From RGIG9115 sp045128915 (GTDB lineage: Bacteria; Bacillota; Clostridia; UBA1381), in NCBI GenBank assembly GCA_045128915.1, contig JBGVIT010000022.1:14999-78998 (forward strand): a DNA stretch of 64,000 nt, written 5' to 3'. The notes beneath the pieces were generated by a model. It did no database searches and was not told where the DNA came from. It saw only the letters and a program-made list of their open reading frames with translations. How positions within the stretch are numbered: position 1 is the first letter of the stretch; each line of letters opens with the position of its first letter. A program made the translations under genes and the position numbers. Below are positions 16,485 to 24,388 of the stretch, one piece after another.

Positions 16485-16871
16485 ATGGAAAAGAAAGTAA
16501 AAGCCACAACAAAAACCCCGGCTGCTCAGGAAGCAAAAGCTGAGGAAGTAGTTGTAATCGAAAAAAAGAAACCCGTAAAGGAGGTACGTAAAATGGCACA
16601 GGAAGCTTTGGGAATGGTAGAAACAAGAGGTCTTGTAGCTGCAATAGAAGCTGCTGATTCTATGCTTAAGGCTGCGAACGTTGAATTGGTTGGAACAGAA
16701 AAAATCGGTTCAGGACTCGTAAGCGTAATGGTAAGAGGCGACGTTGGCGCTGTTAAGTCTGCAGTTGAAGCAGGCGGTGCATCAGCTACTAAGCTTGGAG
16801 AAATCGTTGCTACACACGTTATACCCAGACCCCACGACGATGTTGAGAAGATTTTGCCTTCACTTAAGTAA
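16485..16871 (+). CDS. BMC-H shell protein, copy 2, with lysine-rich N-terminal extension and internal second start
   Basis: From ATG 16485 (behind AAAGGGTGA) the product is 128 residues: 36 residues of a Lys/Ala/Glu-rich extension ending in KKKPVKEVRK, then a standard 92-residue BMC-H domain AQEALGMVETRGLVAA. The domain has its own ATG at 16593, and AAAGGAGG lies at 16577-16584, 8 bases before it. That site lies inside the extension's coding sequence and is stronger than the upstream one. Two products, with and without the extension, are therefore likely. The extension has no hydrophobic segment and would project from the hexamer. It could bind nucleic acid, cargo or other shell proteins. 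Confidence 0.9.
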   Translation: MEKKVKATTKTPAAQEAKAEEVVVIEKKKPVKEVRKMAQEALGMVETRGLVAAIEAADSMLKAANVELVGTEKIGSGLVSVMVRGDVGAVKSAVEAGGASATKLGEIVATHVIPRPHDDVEKILPSLK

Positions 16872-16890
16872 TTTCTTCAATTATTCCATA

Positions 16891-16912
16891 TCCGGAGCCG
16901 TAAGGCTCCGGA
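16891..16912 (+). other. Intra-operon hairpin with GUAA tetraloop
   Basis: TCCGGAGCC (16891-16899), loop GTAA, GGCTCCGGA (16904-16912): nine perfect base pairs closed by a GNRA-class loop. No T-run follows, so it is not a standard terminator. It lies between the BMC-H genes and the BMC-P gene and may protect the upstream mRNA from 3' decay. Confidence 0.75.
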
Positions 16913-16949
16913 GGGAATTTATCTAAATTTCAGAAGGGACTGAAAAGTG

Positions 16950-17210
16950 ATGTTGGTAGGAAAAGTTGTAGGAAGTATCGTTTCTACACGCAAGACAGAA
17001 AGCCTTGTTGGCAATAAGTTCATGATTGTAGAGCCGGTATCTTCAATGTCAAAAGACAGATTAGTTGCAATCGACAATATAGGCGCAGGAATAGGCGAAT
17101 ACGTTCTTGTTGCAGTCGGAAGTGCTGCACGTATCGGTACAGGCGCAGAAAATGCACCCGTAGATGCTGCCATTGTCGGAATCGTTGATAACGAAGAAGG
17201 ATTGGAATAA
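16950..17210 (+). CDS. BMC-P pentameric shell vertex protein (EutN/CcmL family)
   Basis: The 86-residue protein begins MLVGKVVGSIVSTRK and contains VDNIGAGIGEYVLVAVGSAARI and DAAIVGIVD, the EutN/CcmL pattern. Pentamers cap the vertices of the shell. The frame also has a GTG directly before the ATG at 16950; the ATG, with AGAAGGG upstream, is preferred. It is the only vertex protein in the locus. Confidence 0.93.
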   Translation: MLVGKVVGSIVSTRKTESLVGNKFMIVEPVSSMSKDRLVAIDNIGAGIGEYVLVAVGSAARIGTGAENAPVDAAIVGIVDNEEGLE

Positions 17211-17213
17211 TTT

Positions 17214-18536
17214 ATGCAATTTGAAGCTTTATCGGAAATTATGAAAAGCTGCGGCATAGTAGGTGCCGGCGGCGCAGGATTTCCGTCATATGCAAAACTG
17301 AATAAAAAAGCTGACACCATTATCCTGAACTGTGCAGAGTGTGAGCCGCTTTTTCGTATGCATAGGCAGCTTCTGGCAAAATATGCATTCGAAATACTTA
17401 CAGCTCTTGAACATGTCCGCGAAGCAGTAAATGCTGAGCGTATTATTATAGCAATCAAGCCATCCTATAAGGATGCAATAGAAGCTGTCAAAGATAAAGC
17501 ACAGTCTTTTAAAAACGTAACAGTTGCACAACTTCCTGAGGTTTATCCTGCGGGGGATGAGGTTGTTACAATTTATGAAGCCACCGGCAGAGTAGTGCCG
17601 CCCGGCCAGATACCAATCAGCGTAGGCTGTATAGTGTTTAATGTTGAAACTATGCTCAATACATACTACGCCATAGAAGAAAACAGACCGGTTACCATGA
17701 AATACGTAACGGTTGGCGGTGCTGTTAAAAACCCAACTACATATTATGTTCCCCTGGGAATGAAGTTTTCGGAGCTCATTTCACTTGCAGGCGGAACAAC
17801 AGTTGAGAATTTTGCTGTTTTGTCAGGCGGAGTTATGACAGGACGGCTTGGAAAGATGACAGAGGTAGTTACCAAAACAACAAATGCTGTGTTGGTGCTT
17901 CCCGAAAATCATCCCGTAATTTTAAAAAGAAAATCAAAAACGAGTTTGAATATAAAACGGTCTATGAGTTCATGCTGTCAATGCAGTTCTTGTACTGACT
18001 TATGTCCAAGATACCTGCTTGGTCATCCCATTGAGCCGCATTTGTTTATGAGGGCGGTTTCAAAGGGTATGGAAAATGACTCAAAGGCTGTTATTAATAC
18101 ATTGTACTGTGCCCAATGCGGAATATGCGAAATGTACGCATGTCCTCAGGGACTTTCACCAAAATCCATCATGGCAGATTGCAGAGATATGCTAAGAGCA
18201 AAAGGCTTGAAGCCTGAGCCGTTAGAGCCTGAAAAGGTCCATGAGTTAAGACCGTATCGAAAGGTACAGATGAAACGGTTGCTTTCAAGACTCGGTCTTA
18301 TGGATTATGTTGTAAAAGCGCCTATGGATGAGCGTGAACTGAAGCCTCGTGAGGTTAAGATTATGTTCCGTCAGCATATTGGCGCACCTGCATCGCCCAT
18401 AATAAAAAAAGGCGATAAAATCAAGAAAAATCAGCTTATGGCAGAAGCAGCAGACGGTCTTAGCGTACCTGTTTTCTCGTCTATTGACGGAAAGGTTACA
18501 GAGCTTACAGCCGACTACGCTGTTGTTCGTGCATAG
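17214..18536 (+). CDS. pduS: PduS-like RnfC-family iron-sulfur flavoprotein
   Basis: The 440-residue protein begins with a Gly-rich nucleotide/flavin segment (GIVGAGGAGFPSYAKLNKKAD) and CAECEP. A SLBB-like region lies around residue 180-240. Two cysteine motifs for [4Fe-4S] clusters follow: CCQCSSCTDLCP and CAQCGICEMYACP. In cobalamin Pdu systems PduS reduces the cofactor. Here the dehydratase is B12-independent, so an electron-transfer role across or within the shell is more likely, for example NADH re-oxidation. The PduT-type shell protein encoded next supports this. Confidence 0.87.
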   Translation: MQFEALSEIMKSCGIVGAGGAGFPSYAKLNKKADTIILNCAECEPLFRMHRQLLAKYAFEILTALEHVREAVNAERIIIAIKPSYKDAIEAVKDKAQSFKNVTVAQLPEVYPAGDEVVTIYEATGRVVPPGQIPISVGCIVFNVETMLNTYYAIEENRPVTMKYVTVGGAVKNPTTYYVPLGMKFSELISLAGGTTVENFAVLSGGVMTGRLGKMTEVVTKTTNAVLVLPENHPVILKRKSKTSLNIKRSMSSCCQCSSCTDLCPRYLLGHPIEPHLFMRAVSKGMENDSKAVINTLYCAQCGICEMYACPQGLSPKSIMADCRDMLRAKGLKPEPLEPEKVHELRPYRKVQMKRLLSRLGLMDYVVKAPMDERELKPREVKIMFRQHIGAPASPIIKKGDKIKKNQLMAEAADGLSVPVFSSIDGKVTELTADYAVVRA

Positions 18537-18561
18537 AAGTATGAAAGGAATTTGATATAAT

Positions 18562-19110
18562 ATGGCTAAAGCTATTGCAATGGTTGAGTTCATGACTGTT
18601 GCTTCTGGCGTCAGCGCAGCAGACCTTATGGCTAAGACTGCGGAAATTGATGTTATAGAAGCGCAGGTTGTATGTCCCGGCAAATACATAGTTCTCATAA
18701 GCGGCGACCTTAGTGCTGTCCGCGCAGCAGTGGATGCGGCAAAGACAAGCAATCCCGACAGATTGGTTGATTGCTTTGTACTTGGCAATCCTCATGAATC
18801 TATTTTTCCGGCTATCTACGGCGCAACGGAGATTGAAAATCCTAAGGCTTTGGGTATCGTGGAAACATATTCTGCAGCTTCTATGGTAGCAGCGGCAGAT
18901 GCGGCGGCAAAAACAGCACTTGTTCAGCTTGTGGAAATAAGACTTGCCAAAGGAATGTGCGGCAAATCATATATGTTCCTTACAGGCGATGTTGCATCAG
19001 TAACAGCGGCGGTGGAAAAAGCCAAATCAGATATAGGCGAAAGGGGAATGTTGCTTGACAGCTCAGTTATAGCAAACCCCGATGAAAAAACTTGGAGAAA
19101 TATTCTGTAA
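18562..19110 (+). CDS. pduT: Tandem-domain shell protein with iron-sulfur pore cysteine (PduT-like BMC-T)
   Basis: The 182-residue protein has two BMC domains (about 1-90 and 92-182), forming trimers that look like hexamers. Cys38 in VVCPGKYIV lies at the position where Citrobacter PduT binds a [4Fe-4S] cluster at the threefold pore. A second cysteine, in GMCGKSY, is at the matching place in domain 2. It directly follows pduS, so the pair probably carries electrons through the shell. The ATG is preceded by GAAAGGAA, 12 bases upstream. Confidence 0.9.
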   Translation: MAKAIAMVEFMTVASGVSAADLMAKTAEIDVIEAQVVCPGKYIVLISGDLSAVRAAVDAAKTSNPDRLVDCFVLGNPHESIFPAIYGATEIENPKALGIVETYSAASMVAAADAAAKTALVQLVEIRLAKGMCGKSYMFLTGDVASVTAAVEKAKSDIGERGMLLDSSVIANPDEKTWRNIL

Positions 19111-19130
19111 TTTGAAAGGATGACACGAGC

Positions 19131-20519
19131 ATGGTAGATGAAAAATATATTAGCGAAATAGTTGAAAAAGTAGTCAGCAAAATTAATATTGAAGATGCCT
19201 GCAAAAAGCAAAAGGGTGTATTCGATTCAATGGAAGAAGCTCTTGAAGCAGTAGCTAAGGCAAGAGAGCTTTACAGAAACTATTCAATCGAGCAAAGAGA
19301 AAAAATTATTGCTGTTATCAGAAGACTTACTCTTGAAGAAGCAGGCGAAATGGCTGTTCTCGGTGTAGAGGAAACGGGAATGGGCAACGTAGCTGACAAA
19401 ACAATCAAGCATCAGCTTGTGGCAAACAAAACACCCGGTACAGAAGATTTGCATCCCACAGCTATTACCGGTGATGCAGGACTTACCCTCATTGAAATGG
19501 CGCCATACGGCGTAATAGGCAGTATCACACCTTCAACAAACCCAAGTGAAACTGTAATATGTAACTCTATCGGTATGCTTGCTGCAGGTAACGGAGTAGT
19601 ATTCAATCCTCACCCCAATGCCAAGAAAACAGCAAACTACGCTGTTGACCTTGTAAACAGAGCAGTTCTTGAAGCAGGCGGCCCCGAAAATATAGTTGTT
19701 TCAGTAAAGAATCCTACTATGGACTCATCAAATGTTATGATGCAGTCACCAATAGTTCGTATGCTTGTTGCAACAGGTGGCCCCGGTGTTGTACGTGCGC
19801 TCTTATCATCAGGTAAAAAGGCAATCGGTGCAGGTGCAGGAAACCCGCCTGTAATAGTTGACGATACAGCTGATATAGCAAAAGCTGCAAAAGATATAGT
19901 CAGCGGTGCAAGTTTTGATAATAACCTTCCTTGTATTGCAGAAAAGGAATGTTTTGCATTCAATAACATTGCAGATGAGCTTATTGCCCAGATGCAGAAA
20001 AACGGTGCATATCTCCTTAAAGGCAAGCAGATTGATGATTTGCTCGGCTTCTGTCTTGTAGAAAAGAACGGCAAATACTCAATCAATAAAGATTGGGTAG
20101 GAAAAGATGCAAAGAAGTTCTTACAGAAGCTCGGAATTAACTCTGATGCAAAGCTTATCATCTGTGAAACAGATGCAAAGCATCCGTTTGTTCAGGTTGA
20201 AATGATGATGCCGGTACTTCCCATAGTAAGAGTTATTGACATTGATGACGCTATTGAAAAGGCAGTTCAGGCTGAACACGGCAACCGTCATTCAGCGCAT
20301 ATCCATTCAAAGAATGTAGATCATCTCACAGCTTTTGCAAGAGCTGTTGAAACAACAATTTTTGTAAAGAACGCACCTTCATATGCAGGTATAGGTGCCG
20401 GCGGCGAGGGTTATACCACATTCACAATCGCAGGCCCCACCGGAGAAGGTCTTACAGCTGCACACTCATTCACTCGCCAGAGAAGATGTGTGCTTGTAGA
20501 TGGCTTGCATATAGTATAA
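19131..20519 (+). CDS. pduP: CoA-acylating propionaldehyde dehydrogenase with N-terminal encapsulation peptide
   Basis: The 462-residue aldehyde dehydrogenase converts propionaldehyde, CoA and NAD+ to propionyl-CoA. The catalytic cysteine is C268 in NNLPCIAEKE; the cofactor region includes SITPSTNPSET and ATGGPGVVRA. The N-terminal helix VDEKYISEIVEKVVSKIN matches the targeting peptides of this enzyme class and is followed by a short linker. Length and motifs are typical of PduP/EutE. It lies between the two BMC-T genes. Confidence 0.93.
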   Translation: MVDEKYISEIVEKVVSKINIEDACKKQKGVFDSMEEALEAVAKARELYRNYSIEQREKIIAVIRRLTLEEAGEMAVLGVEETGMGNVADKTIKHQLVANKTPGTEDLHPTAITGDAGLTLIEMAPYGVIGSITPSTNPSETVICNSIGMLAAGNGVVFNPHPNAKKTANYAVDLVNRAVLEAGGPENIVVSVKNPTMDSSNVMMQSPIVRMLVATGGPGVVRALLSSGKKAIGAGAGNPPVIVDDTADIAKAAKDIVSGASFDNNLPCIAEKECFAFNNIADELIAQMQKNGAYLLKGKQIDDLLGFCLVEKNGKYSINKDWVGKDAKKFLQKLGINSDAKLIICETDAKHPFVQVEMMMPVLPIVRVIDIDDAIEKAVQAEHGNRHSAHIHSKNVDHLTAFARAVETTIFVKNAPSYAGIGAGGEGYTTFTIAGPTGEGLTAAHSFTRQRRCVLVDGLHIV

Positions 20520-20548
20520 TTTGCGCTTAAGAAGGGATGATTGAATAA

Positions 20549-21184
20549 ATGAAAGCACTTGGAATGCTTGAGGTTTACAGCTTCACAACAGCTGTTGCGG
20601 CGGCTGATATAGCAGCAAAGGCGGCTGATATAAAGGTAATTGCATTTGACAGAAACCGTCCTATAAGTCCGGATGTTCCCGCTCCGCTTGTAATGGAGAT
20701 AAAGATTGAGGGTAATGTTGCGGCTGTTCAGGCAGCAGTTGAAGCTGCATCGGATTATGCAAAGCGTGAGGGTAAGTTTATAGTATCACATGTTATTGCA
20801 AATCCCGATAAGGACACAGAGAAGATGGCATATCTTCTCGATATTAACAGAGATAAATATAATAAAAAGCTTCCAAAAACCATGAAAGGTGTAGATGCAG
20901 GCAAGACTACCGGCGAAGCTTTGGGACTTATTGAGATTGAAGGCCTTGTTGCAGCTATTGAAGGTCTTGATGCCATGCTTAAAACTGCGCAGGTAAGACT
21001 TGTACATACAGAAAAGCGTCTTGGCGGACGTCTTGTAACTTTGATTGTTGCAGGTAGTGTTTCTGCAGTAAAAGCCGCAGTTGAAGGCGGTATATCATCT
21101 GCAACACCTCTCGGTAAGGTTTACGGTGATGTAGTAATCCCAAGCCCGCACGAAGAAATCGTCAAGTTCTTTGATATGGATTAA
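20549..21184 (+). CDS. Second tandem-domain shell protein (BMC-T)
   Basis: The 211-residue protein has two BMC domains (about 1-95 and 125-211) joined by a linker of about 30 residues (KKLPKTMKGVDAGKTTG). The first starts KALGMLEVYSFTTAVAAAD and has an unusual pore-side insertion, FDRNRPISPDVPAP. The second is close to a BMC-H (LGLIEIEGLVAAIEGLD, ending VIPSPHEEIVKF). The pore cysteine of PduT is absent. It probably forms a metabolite pore or gated pseudohexamer. Confidence 0.88.
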   Translation: MKALGMLEVYSFTTAVAAADIAAKAADIKVIAFDRNRPISPDVPAPLVMEIKIEGNVAAVQAAVEAASDYAKREGKFIVSHVIANPDKDTEKMAYLLDINRDKYNKKLPKTMKGVDAGKTTGEALGLIEIEGLVAAIEGLDAMLKTAQVRLVHTEKRLGGRLVTLIVAGSVSAVKAAVEGGISSATPLGKVYGDVVIPSPHEEIVKFFDMD

Positions 21185-21197
21185 GGGGTGAATTATA

Positions 21198-21830
21198 ATG
21201 AATGAGCAGGAATTAGCAAAGGTTGTAAGAGCAGCCATTGATAATGTAAAAGAAGATCATGGAGAGATTAAAGTTGGTGTATCTCAGCGCCATGTACATC
21301 TTTCAAGGCAGGATCTTGATACTTTATTCGGAAAGGGCTATGAGCTTACCCATAAGAAAACTCTCATGGGCAGAGAATTTGCATCAAATGAAGTGGTAAC
21401 CTTAGTTGGTCCATCACTCAGAGCAATAGAAAACGTAAGAATATTAGGCCCCGTAAGAAAGAATACTCAGGTAGAGATTTCAAGAACAGATACTTTCGTT
21501 TTGAAAGTAAGCCCGCCCGTACGTCCTTCAGGTGAGGTTGCAGGCTCGGAAAAGCTTGTTCTTGTAGGTCCTAAGGGTTCAGTTTATCTTAAGGAAGGCG
21601 TTATAATTGCCAACCGTCATATACATCTTACTCCTCAATATGCCGAAAAGCAGGGTATAAAGGATAATGATTACGTAGATGTTGAGGTTGAGGGAATAAA
21701 GCCTACAAAGTTTTTTGATGTTCAGGTTCGTGTGCGTGATGACTTCAATGTTGAAATGCATATTGACACCGATGATGCAAATGCTGCCGGTATCAGAAAC
21801 GGCGACAGAGTAAAGATAATAAAAAAGTAA
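21198..21830 (+). CDS. pduL: Phosphate propanoyltransferase, with N-terminal encapsulation peptide
   Basis: The 210-residue PduL-type phosphotransacylase makes propionyl-phosphate from propionyl-CoA and frees CoA inside the compartment. The two metal-site motifs, VSQRHVHLS and IANRHIHLT, and the central LMGREFASNEVVTLVGP are clear. The N-terminal helix NEQELAKVVRAAIDNV is a typical targeting peptide. No propionate kinase gene is in the window, so the last ATP-forming step must be encoded elsewhere. Confidence 0.93.
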   Translation: MNEQELAKVVRAAIDNVKEDHGEIKVGVSQRHVHLSRQDLDTLFGKGYELTHKKTLMGREFASNEVVTLVGPSLRAIENVRILGPVRKNTQVEISRTDTFVLKVSPPVRPSGEVAGSEKLVLVGPKGSVYLKEGVIIANRHIHLTPQYAEKQGIKDNDYVDVEVEGIKPTKFFDVQVRVRDDFNVEMHIDTDDANAAGIRNGDRVKIIKK

Positions 21831-21840
21831 ATAACGCATA

Positions 21841-21882
21841 AAATCAAAAACTTCATGAATTAACGGAGGTTTTTGGTTTTTT
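21841..21882 (+). terminator. Terminator of the microcompartment operon
   Basis: AAATCAAAAACTTC pairs over 14 bp (three G-U) with GAGGTTTTTGGTTT around a 10-11 base loop, and T residues follow. Confidence 0.75.
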
Positions 21883-21916
21883 GCTAAGTAAATAAGTTTG
21901 TAAGGAGAGTGTTGCT

Positions 21917-22678
21917 ATGCTTCCTCTTGAAAGACAAAATCGTATAATGGATATTCTTGCTACAGAGGGTGCGGTATCTGTAAGTAAGTTAAGCACGGAG
22001 CTTGACGTTACGGAAGAAACAATAAGACGTGACCTTGAGAAGCTTGAAAAAAACGAAAGCTTAAGACGTACTCATGGCGGCGCAGTACCCATTGACGGTA
22101 CTACTGTGGAGCTTTCTTTAGAAAAAAGAAAGCATACAAATGTTGAAGAAAAGGCAAGACTTGCGAAAATTGCAGCAGGCTACGTTGTATCAGGTGATAC
22201 AATCTTTCTTGACGCTTCAACAACAACCTTTTATATGGCGCGTGAGCTTAAAAAAATGCGCAATATTACAGTTATAACCAACTCCATACGTGTAATAACC
22301 GAGCTTGATGGTGAAGATGGAATAAAGGTTATAGCCGTAGGCGGATTGCTAAGCCGCAATCAGTCCTTTGTTGGAACAATGGCAGAAAAAGCCGTCGCAG
22401 AGAATTACTTTGCAAGCAAGATGTTCTTTTCAAGCAAGGGAGTAACACTCGATGCAGGAATTCTCGACAGCAATGAGCAGGAATGTGGAATAAAGCAGGA
22501 AATGATGAAAAACTCTCAGGAAAGGTTTTATCTGTGCGACAGCTCAAAGCTTGGTAAAGTTGGATTTGTTAAGCTTTGCGGTTTTGAGTCAATAGAATAT
22601 TTCCTGACCGAAGCAACACCCGACAAGTATCTGCTTGATAAATTGGAAGAAAATCTTGTAAAACTCATTAATAAGTAA
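21917..22678 (+). CDS. DeoR-family transcriptional regulator
   Basis: The 253-residue repressor has an N-terminal winged helix-turn-helix (VSVSKLSTELDVTEETIRRDLEKLE, then RRTHGGAV). The C-terminal sugar-phosphate sensor domain has FLDASTTTFYMARELK and ITNSIRVI. DeoR proteins of this type usually respond to phosphorylated sugars. Its place beside the microcompartment operon suggests it senses a fucose/rhamnose pathway phosphate and acts on the promoters at 10031 and 13582, where AAACAAA motifs cluster. The ATG follows AAGGAG. The operator link is inference. Confidence 0.88.
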   Translation: MLPLERQNRIMDILATEGAVSVSKLSTELDVTEETIRRDLEKLEKNESLRRTHGGAVPIDGTTVELSLEKRKHTNVEEKARLAKIAAGYVVSGDTIFLDASTTTFYMARELKKMRNITVITNSIRVITELDGEDGIKVIAVGGLLSRNQSFVGTMAEKAVAENYFASKMFFSSKGVTLDAGILDSNEQECGIKQEMMKNSQERFYLCDSSKLGKVGFVKLCGFESIEYFLTEATPDKYLLDKLEENLVKLINK

Positions 22679-22719
22679 TAGCTTTAATTGTAGCAAATAA
22701 ACAAAATTCAATTTTGAGC

Positions 22720-22748
22720 TTGCAAAATTAAAATTATTGTGTTACAAT
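22720..22748 (+). promoter_or_regulatory. Sigma-A promoter of the TPP riboswitch-thiT unit
   Basis: TTGCAA at 22720-22725, 17-bp spacer, TACAAT at 22743-22748. Confidence 0.75.
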
Positions 22749-22767
22749 TAGTTAAAATTAAATAGTT

Positions 22768-22853
22768 GAAGGGGAGCTTGTGTGACAGGCTGAGAGGAAA
22801 TTTATAGTTTCGACCCTGTAACCTGATATGGATAATGCCGGCGTAGGGATCAA
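22768..22853 (+). ncRNA. TPP (thiamine pyrophosphate) riboswitch
   Basis: The conserved thi-box elements appear in order: GGGGAGC, then CAGGCTGAGAGG, GACCCTGTAACCTGAT, and GGATAATGCCGGCGTAGGGA. The terminator at 22872 lies just downstream, so thiamine pyrophosphate binding should stop transcription before thiT. Confidence 0.95.
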
Positions 22854-22871
22854 ATTTTATTGTGATGTTAT

Positions 22872-22902
22872 AAGCACACCGTTATATCCGGTGTGCTTTT
22901 TC
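22872..22902 (+). terminator. Expression-platform terminator of the TPP riboswitch
   Basis: AAGCACACCG pairs with CGGTGTGCTT around TTATATC, followed by a T-run, between aptamer and gene. Confidence 0.9.
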
Positions 22903-22933
22903 TTTCCTCGGCAAAGAAAGGAAGTAGAAGAAA

Positions 22934-23446
22934 ATGAAAAAGACGAGAATTTTAACAGAATGTGCAGTTGCGGTGGCTCTTGCGGTGCTTTGCAGCTTTA
23001 TTAAGGTGTGGGAAATGCCTCAAGGCGGCTCCGTAGCGCTGACTATGATACCTCTGCTTGTGATTTCTTACAGACGTGGTGCTGTGGCAGGAATTATAAG
23101 CGGTGGAGTTTACGGACTCATGTCCTTGCTTTTTGCAGGTGTAGTATATCATCCCATGTCCATTTTGCTTGACTATGTTTTAGCATTTGGACTCATTGGC
23201 ATTGCGGGACTGTTTAATAAAAGTATGTCCGGAATAATACTTGGAACTTGTGCCGGTATTGCGTGCAGATTTGCAAGCTCACTTATAAGCGGAGCGGTGT
23301 TGTTTGCAAGCTACGCCCCTGAAGGTCAGAACCCCTGGCTCTATTCTCTCGGCTATCAGGCAACATACATGATTCCTGAACTAATCATCTCTTTGGTAGT
23401 GTTAATCCTGATATACGTAAAGGGTAAAAGACTCATAATAACATAA
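22934..23446 (+). CDS. thiT: Thiamine transporter substrate-binding subunit (ECF S component)
   Basis: The 170-residue integral membrane protein has about six hydrophobic segments. It carries the ThiT pattern: VWEMPQGGSVALTMIPLLVISYRRG near residue 25-50 and LLDYVLAFGLIGIAGLF in the middle. The protein captures thiamine and works with a shared ECF energising module that is not in this window. The TPP riboswitch in its leader confirms the substrate. The ATG follows AAAGGAAG. Confidence 0.95.
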   Translation: MKKTRILTECAVAVALAVLCSFIKVWEMPQGGSVALTMIPLLVISYRRGAVAGIISGGVYGLMSLLFAGVVYHPMSILLDYVLAFGLIGIAGLFNKSMSGIILGTCAGIACRFASSLISGAVLFASYAPEGQNPWLYSLGYQATYMIPELIISLVVLILIYVKGKRLIIT

Positions 23447-23452
23447 ATAACC

Positions 23453-23481
23453 TTGCAATTTTTTTGATTTTGTGATAGAAT
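23453..23481 (+). promoter_or_regulatory. Promoter of the MTA/SAH nucleosidase gene
   Basis: TTGCAA at 23453-23458, 17-bp spacer, TAGAAT at 23476-23481 with TGTGA in front of the -10. It starts right after thiT; no terminator was seen between them. Confidence 0.7.
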
Positions 23482-23546
23482 ATATTCCATGATATGTTCA
23501 GCAATCACGGTCATAACAAGACCTATATATAAAAGGAGAATGTTTT

Positions 23547-24227
23547 ATGATAGGAATAATCGGAGCAACGGACTTTGAAATGGGAAAGCTTTTTGAAGAT
23601 ATGGATATTGTAAAAAGCGATAAAATCGGCGGATTTGAATTCTGTACGGGAAAGCTTTTTGATAGGGAAGTGATAGCTGTCAAATGTGGAATAGGTAAGG
23701 TGTTTATGTCCATGTGCTGTCAGACTTTGCTTTTGAATTTCAAGGTTGACAAGATTATTAATATAGGTGCTGCAGGAGCTTTAAAGGAAGGACTTCGCAC
23801 AGGTGATATAGTACTTGCAGACAGCGCAGTTCAGTATGATATGGATACAACAGCATTCGGCGATCCACTTGGTATGATTTCGGGAATTAATAAAGTAATG
23901 TTCGACTGCAGTATATGCGAAGGCTTTGGTGAAGCTCTTACAAAATCGGGAATTAATTGGATAAAAGGTCATAATGCAACTGCCGATATGTTCTGTACAA
24001 AAAAAGAAGTTAAAAAAATGCTGACAGAGCATTTTGACTGTGCAAGCGTTGATATGGAGGCCGGCGCACTTGCTCAGGTCTGCTATGTAAATAATATGGA
24101 GTTTGAATCAATCAAAATAATATCCGATGGAGCAAACGACGATTCGGGCGATGACTATAATGAATATACAGGTACAGTTGGTGAAAGAGTAATGGAAATA
24201 CTCGGCATCAGATTGTCACTTCTGTGA
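23547..24227 (+). CDS. mtnN: 5'-methylthioadenosine/S-adenosylhomocysteine nucleosidase
   Basis: The 226-residue enzyme hydrolyses MTA and SAH, removing by-products of radical SAM and methylation chemistry. It has the acidic residue E11 in GATDFEM, GAAGAL in the phosphorylase-fold strand, QYDMDTTAFGDPLG, VDMEAGALAQV (ribose-binding Glu) and ISDGAND (catalytic Asp). These match the family in order. The ATG follows AAAAGGAGA. Confidence 0.9.
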   Translation: MIGIIGATDFEMGKLFEDMDIVKSDKIGGFEFCTGKLFDREVIAVKCGIGKVFMSMCCQTLLLNFKVDKIINIGAAGALKEGLRTGDIVLADSAVQYDMDTTAFGDPLGMISGINKVMFDCSICEGFGEALTKSGINWIKGHNATADMFCTKKEVKKMLTEHFDCASVDMEAGALAQVCYVNNMEFESIKIISDGANDDSGDDYNEYTGTVGERVMEILGIRLSLL

Positions 24228-24230
24228 GCA

Positions 24231-24287
24231 AATGGGAATTTATTGTTGTTTTTGAATGAAAAAACACGTAAATTCCCATTAATCTTT
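24231..24287 (+). terminator. Probable terminator behind mtnN
   Basis: AATGGGAATTTA (24231-24242) pairs with TAAATTCCCATT (24269-24280) around a long loop, followed by AATCTTTTT. The loop and the interrupted T-run make it weaker than others in the window. Confidence 0.6.
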
Positions 24288-24312
24288 TTATATTTTATTT
24301 TTAGAAAAAATA

Positions 24313-24340
24313 TAGACATTTTTCAAAAATATGTTATAAT
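24313..24340 (+). promoter_or_regulatory. Promoter of ppdK
   Basis: TAGACA at 24313-24318, 16-bp spacer, TATAAT at 24335-24340 with TGT directly upstream (extended -10). Confidence 0.75.
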
Positions 24341-24388
24341 TATAGTGTAGGCTTAACAGCCGTATAAACTTTTTTAGGAGGAAATACA

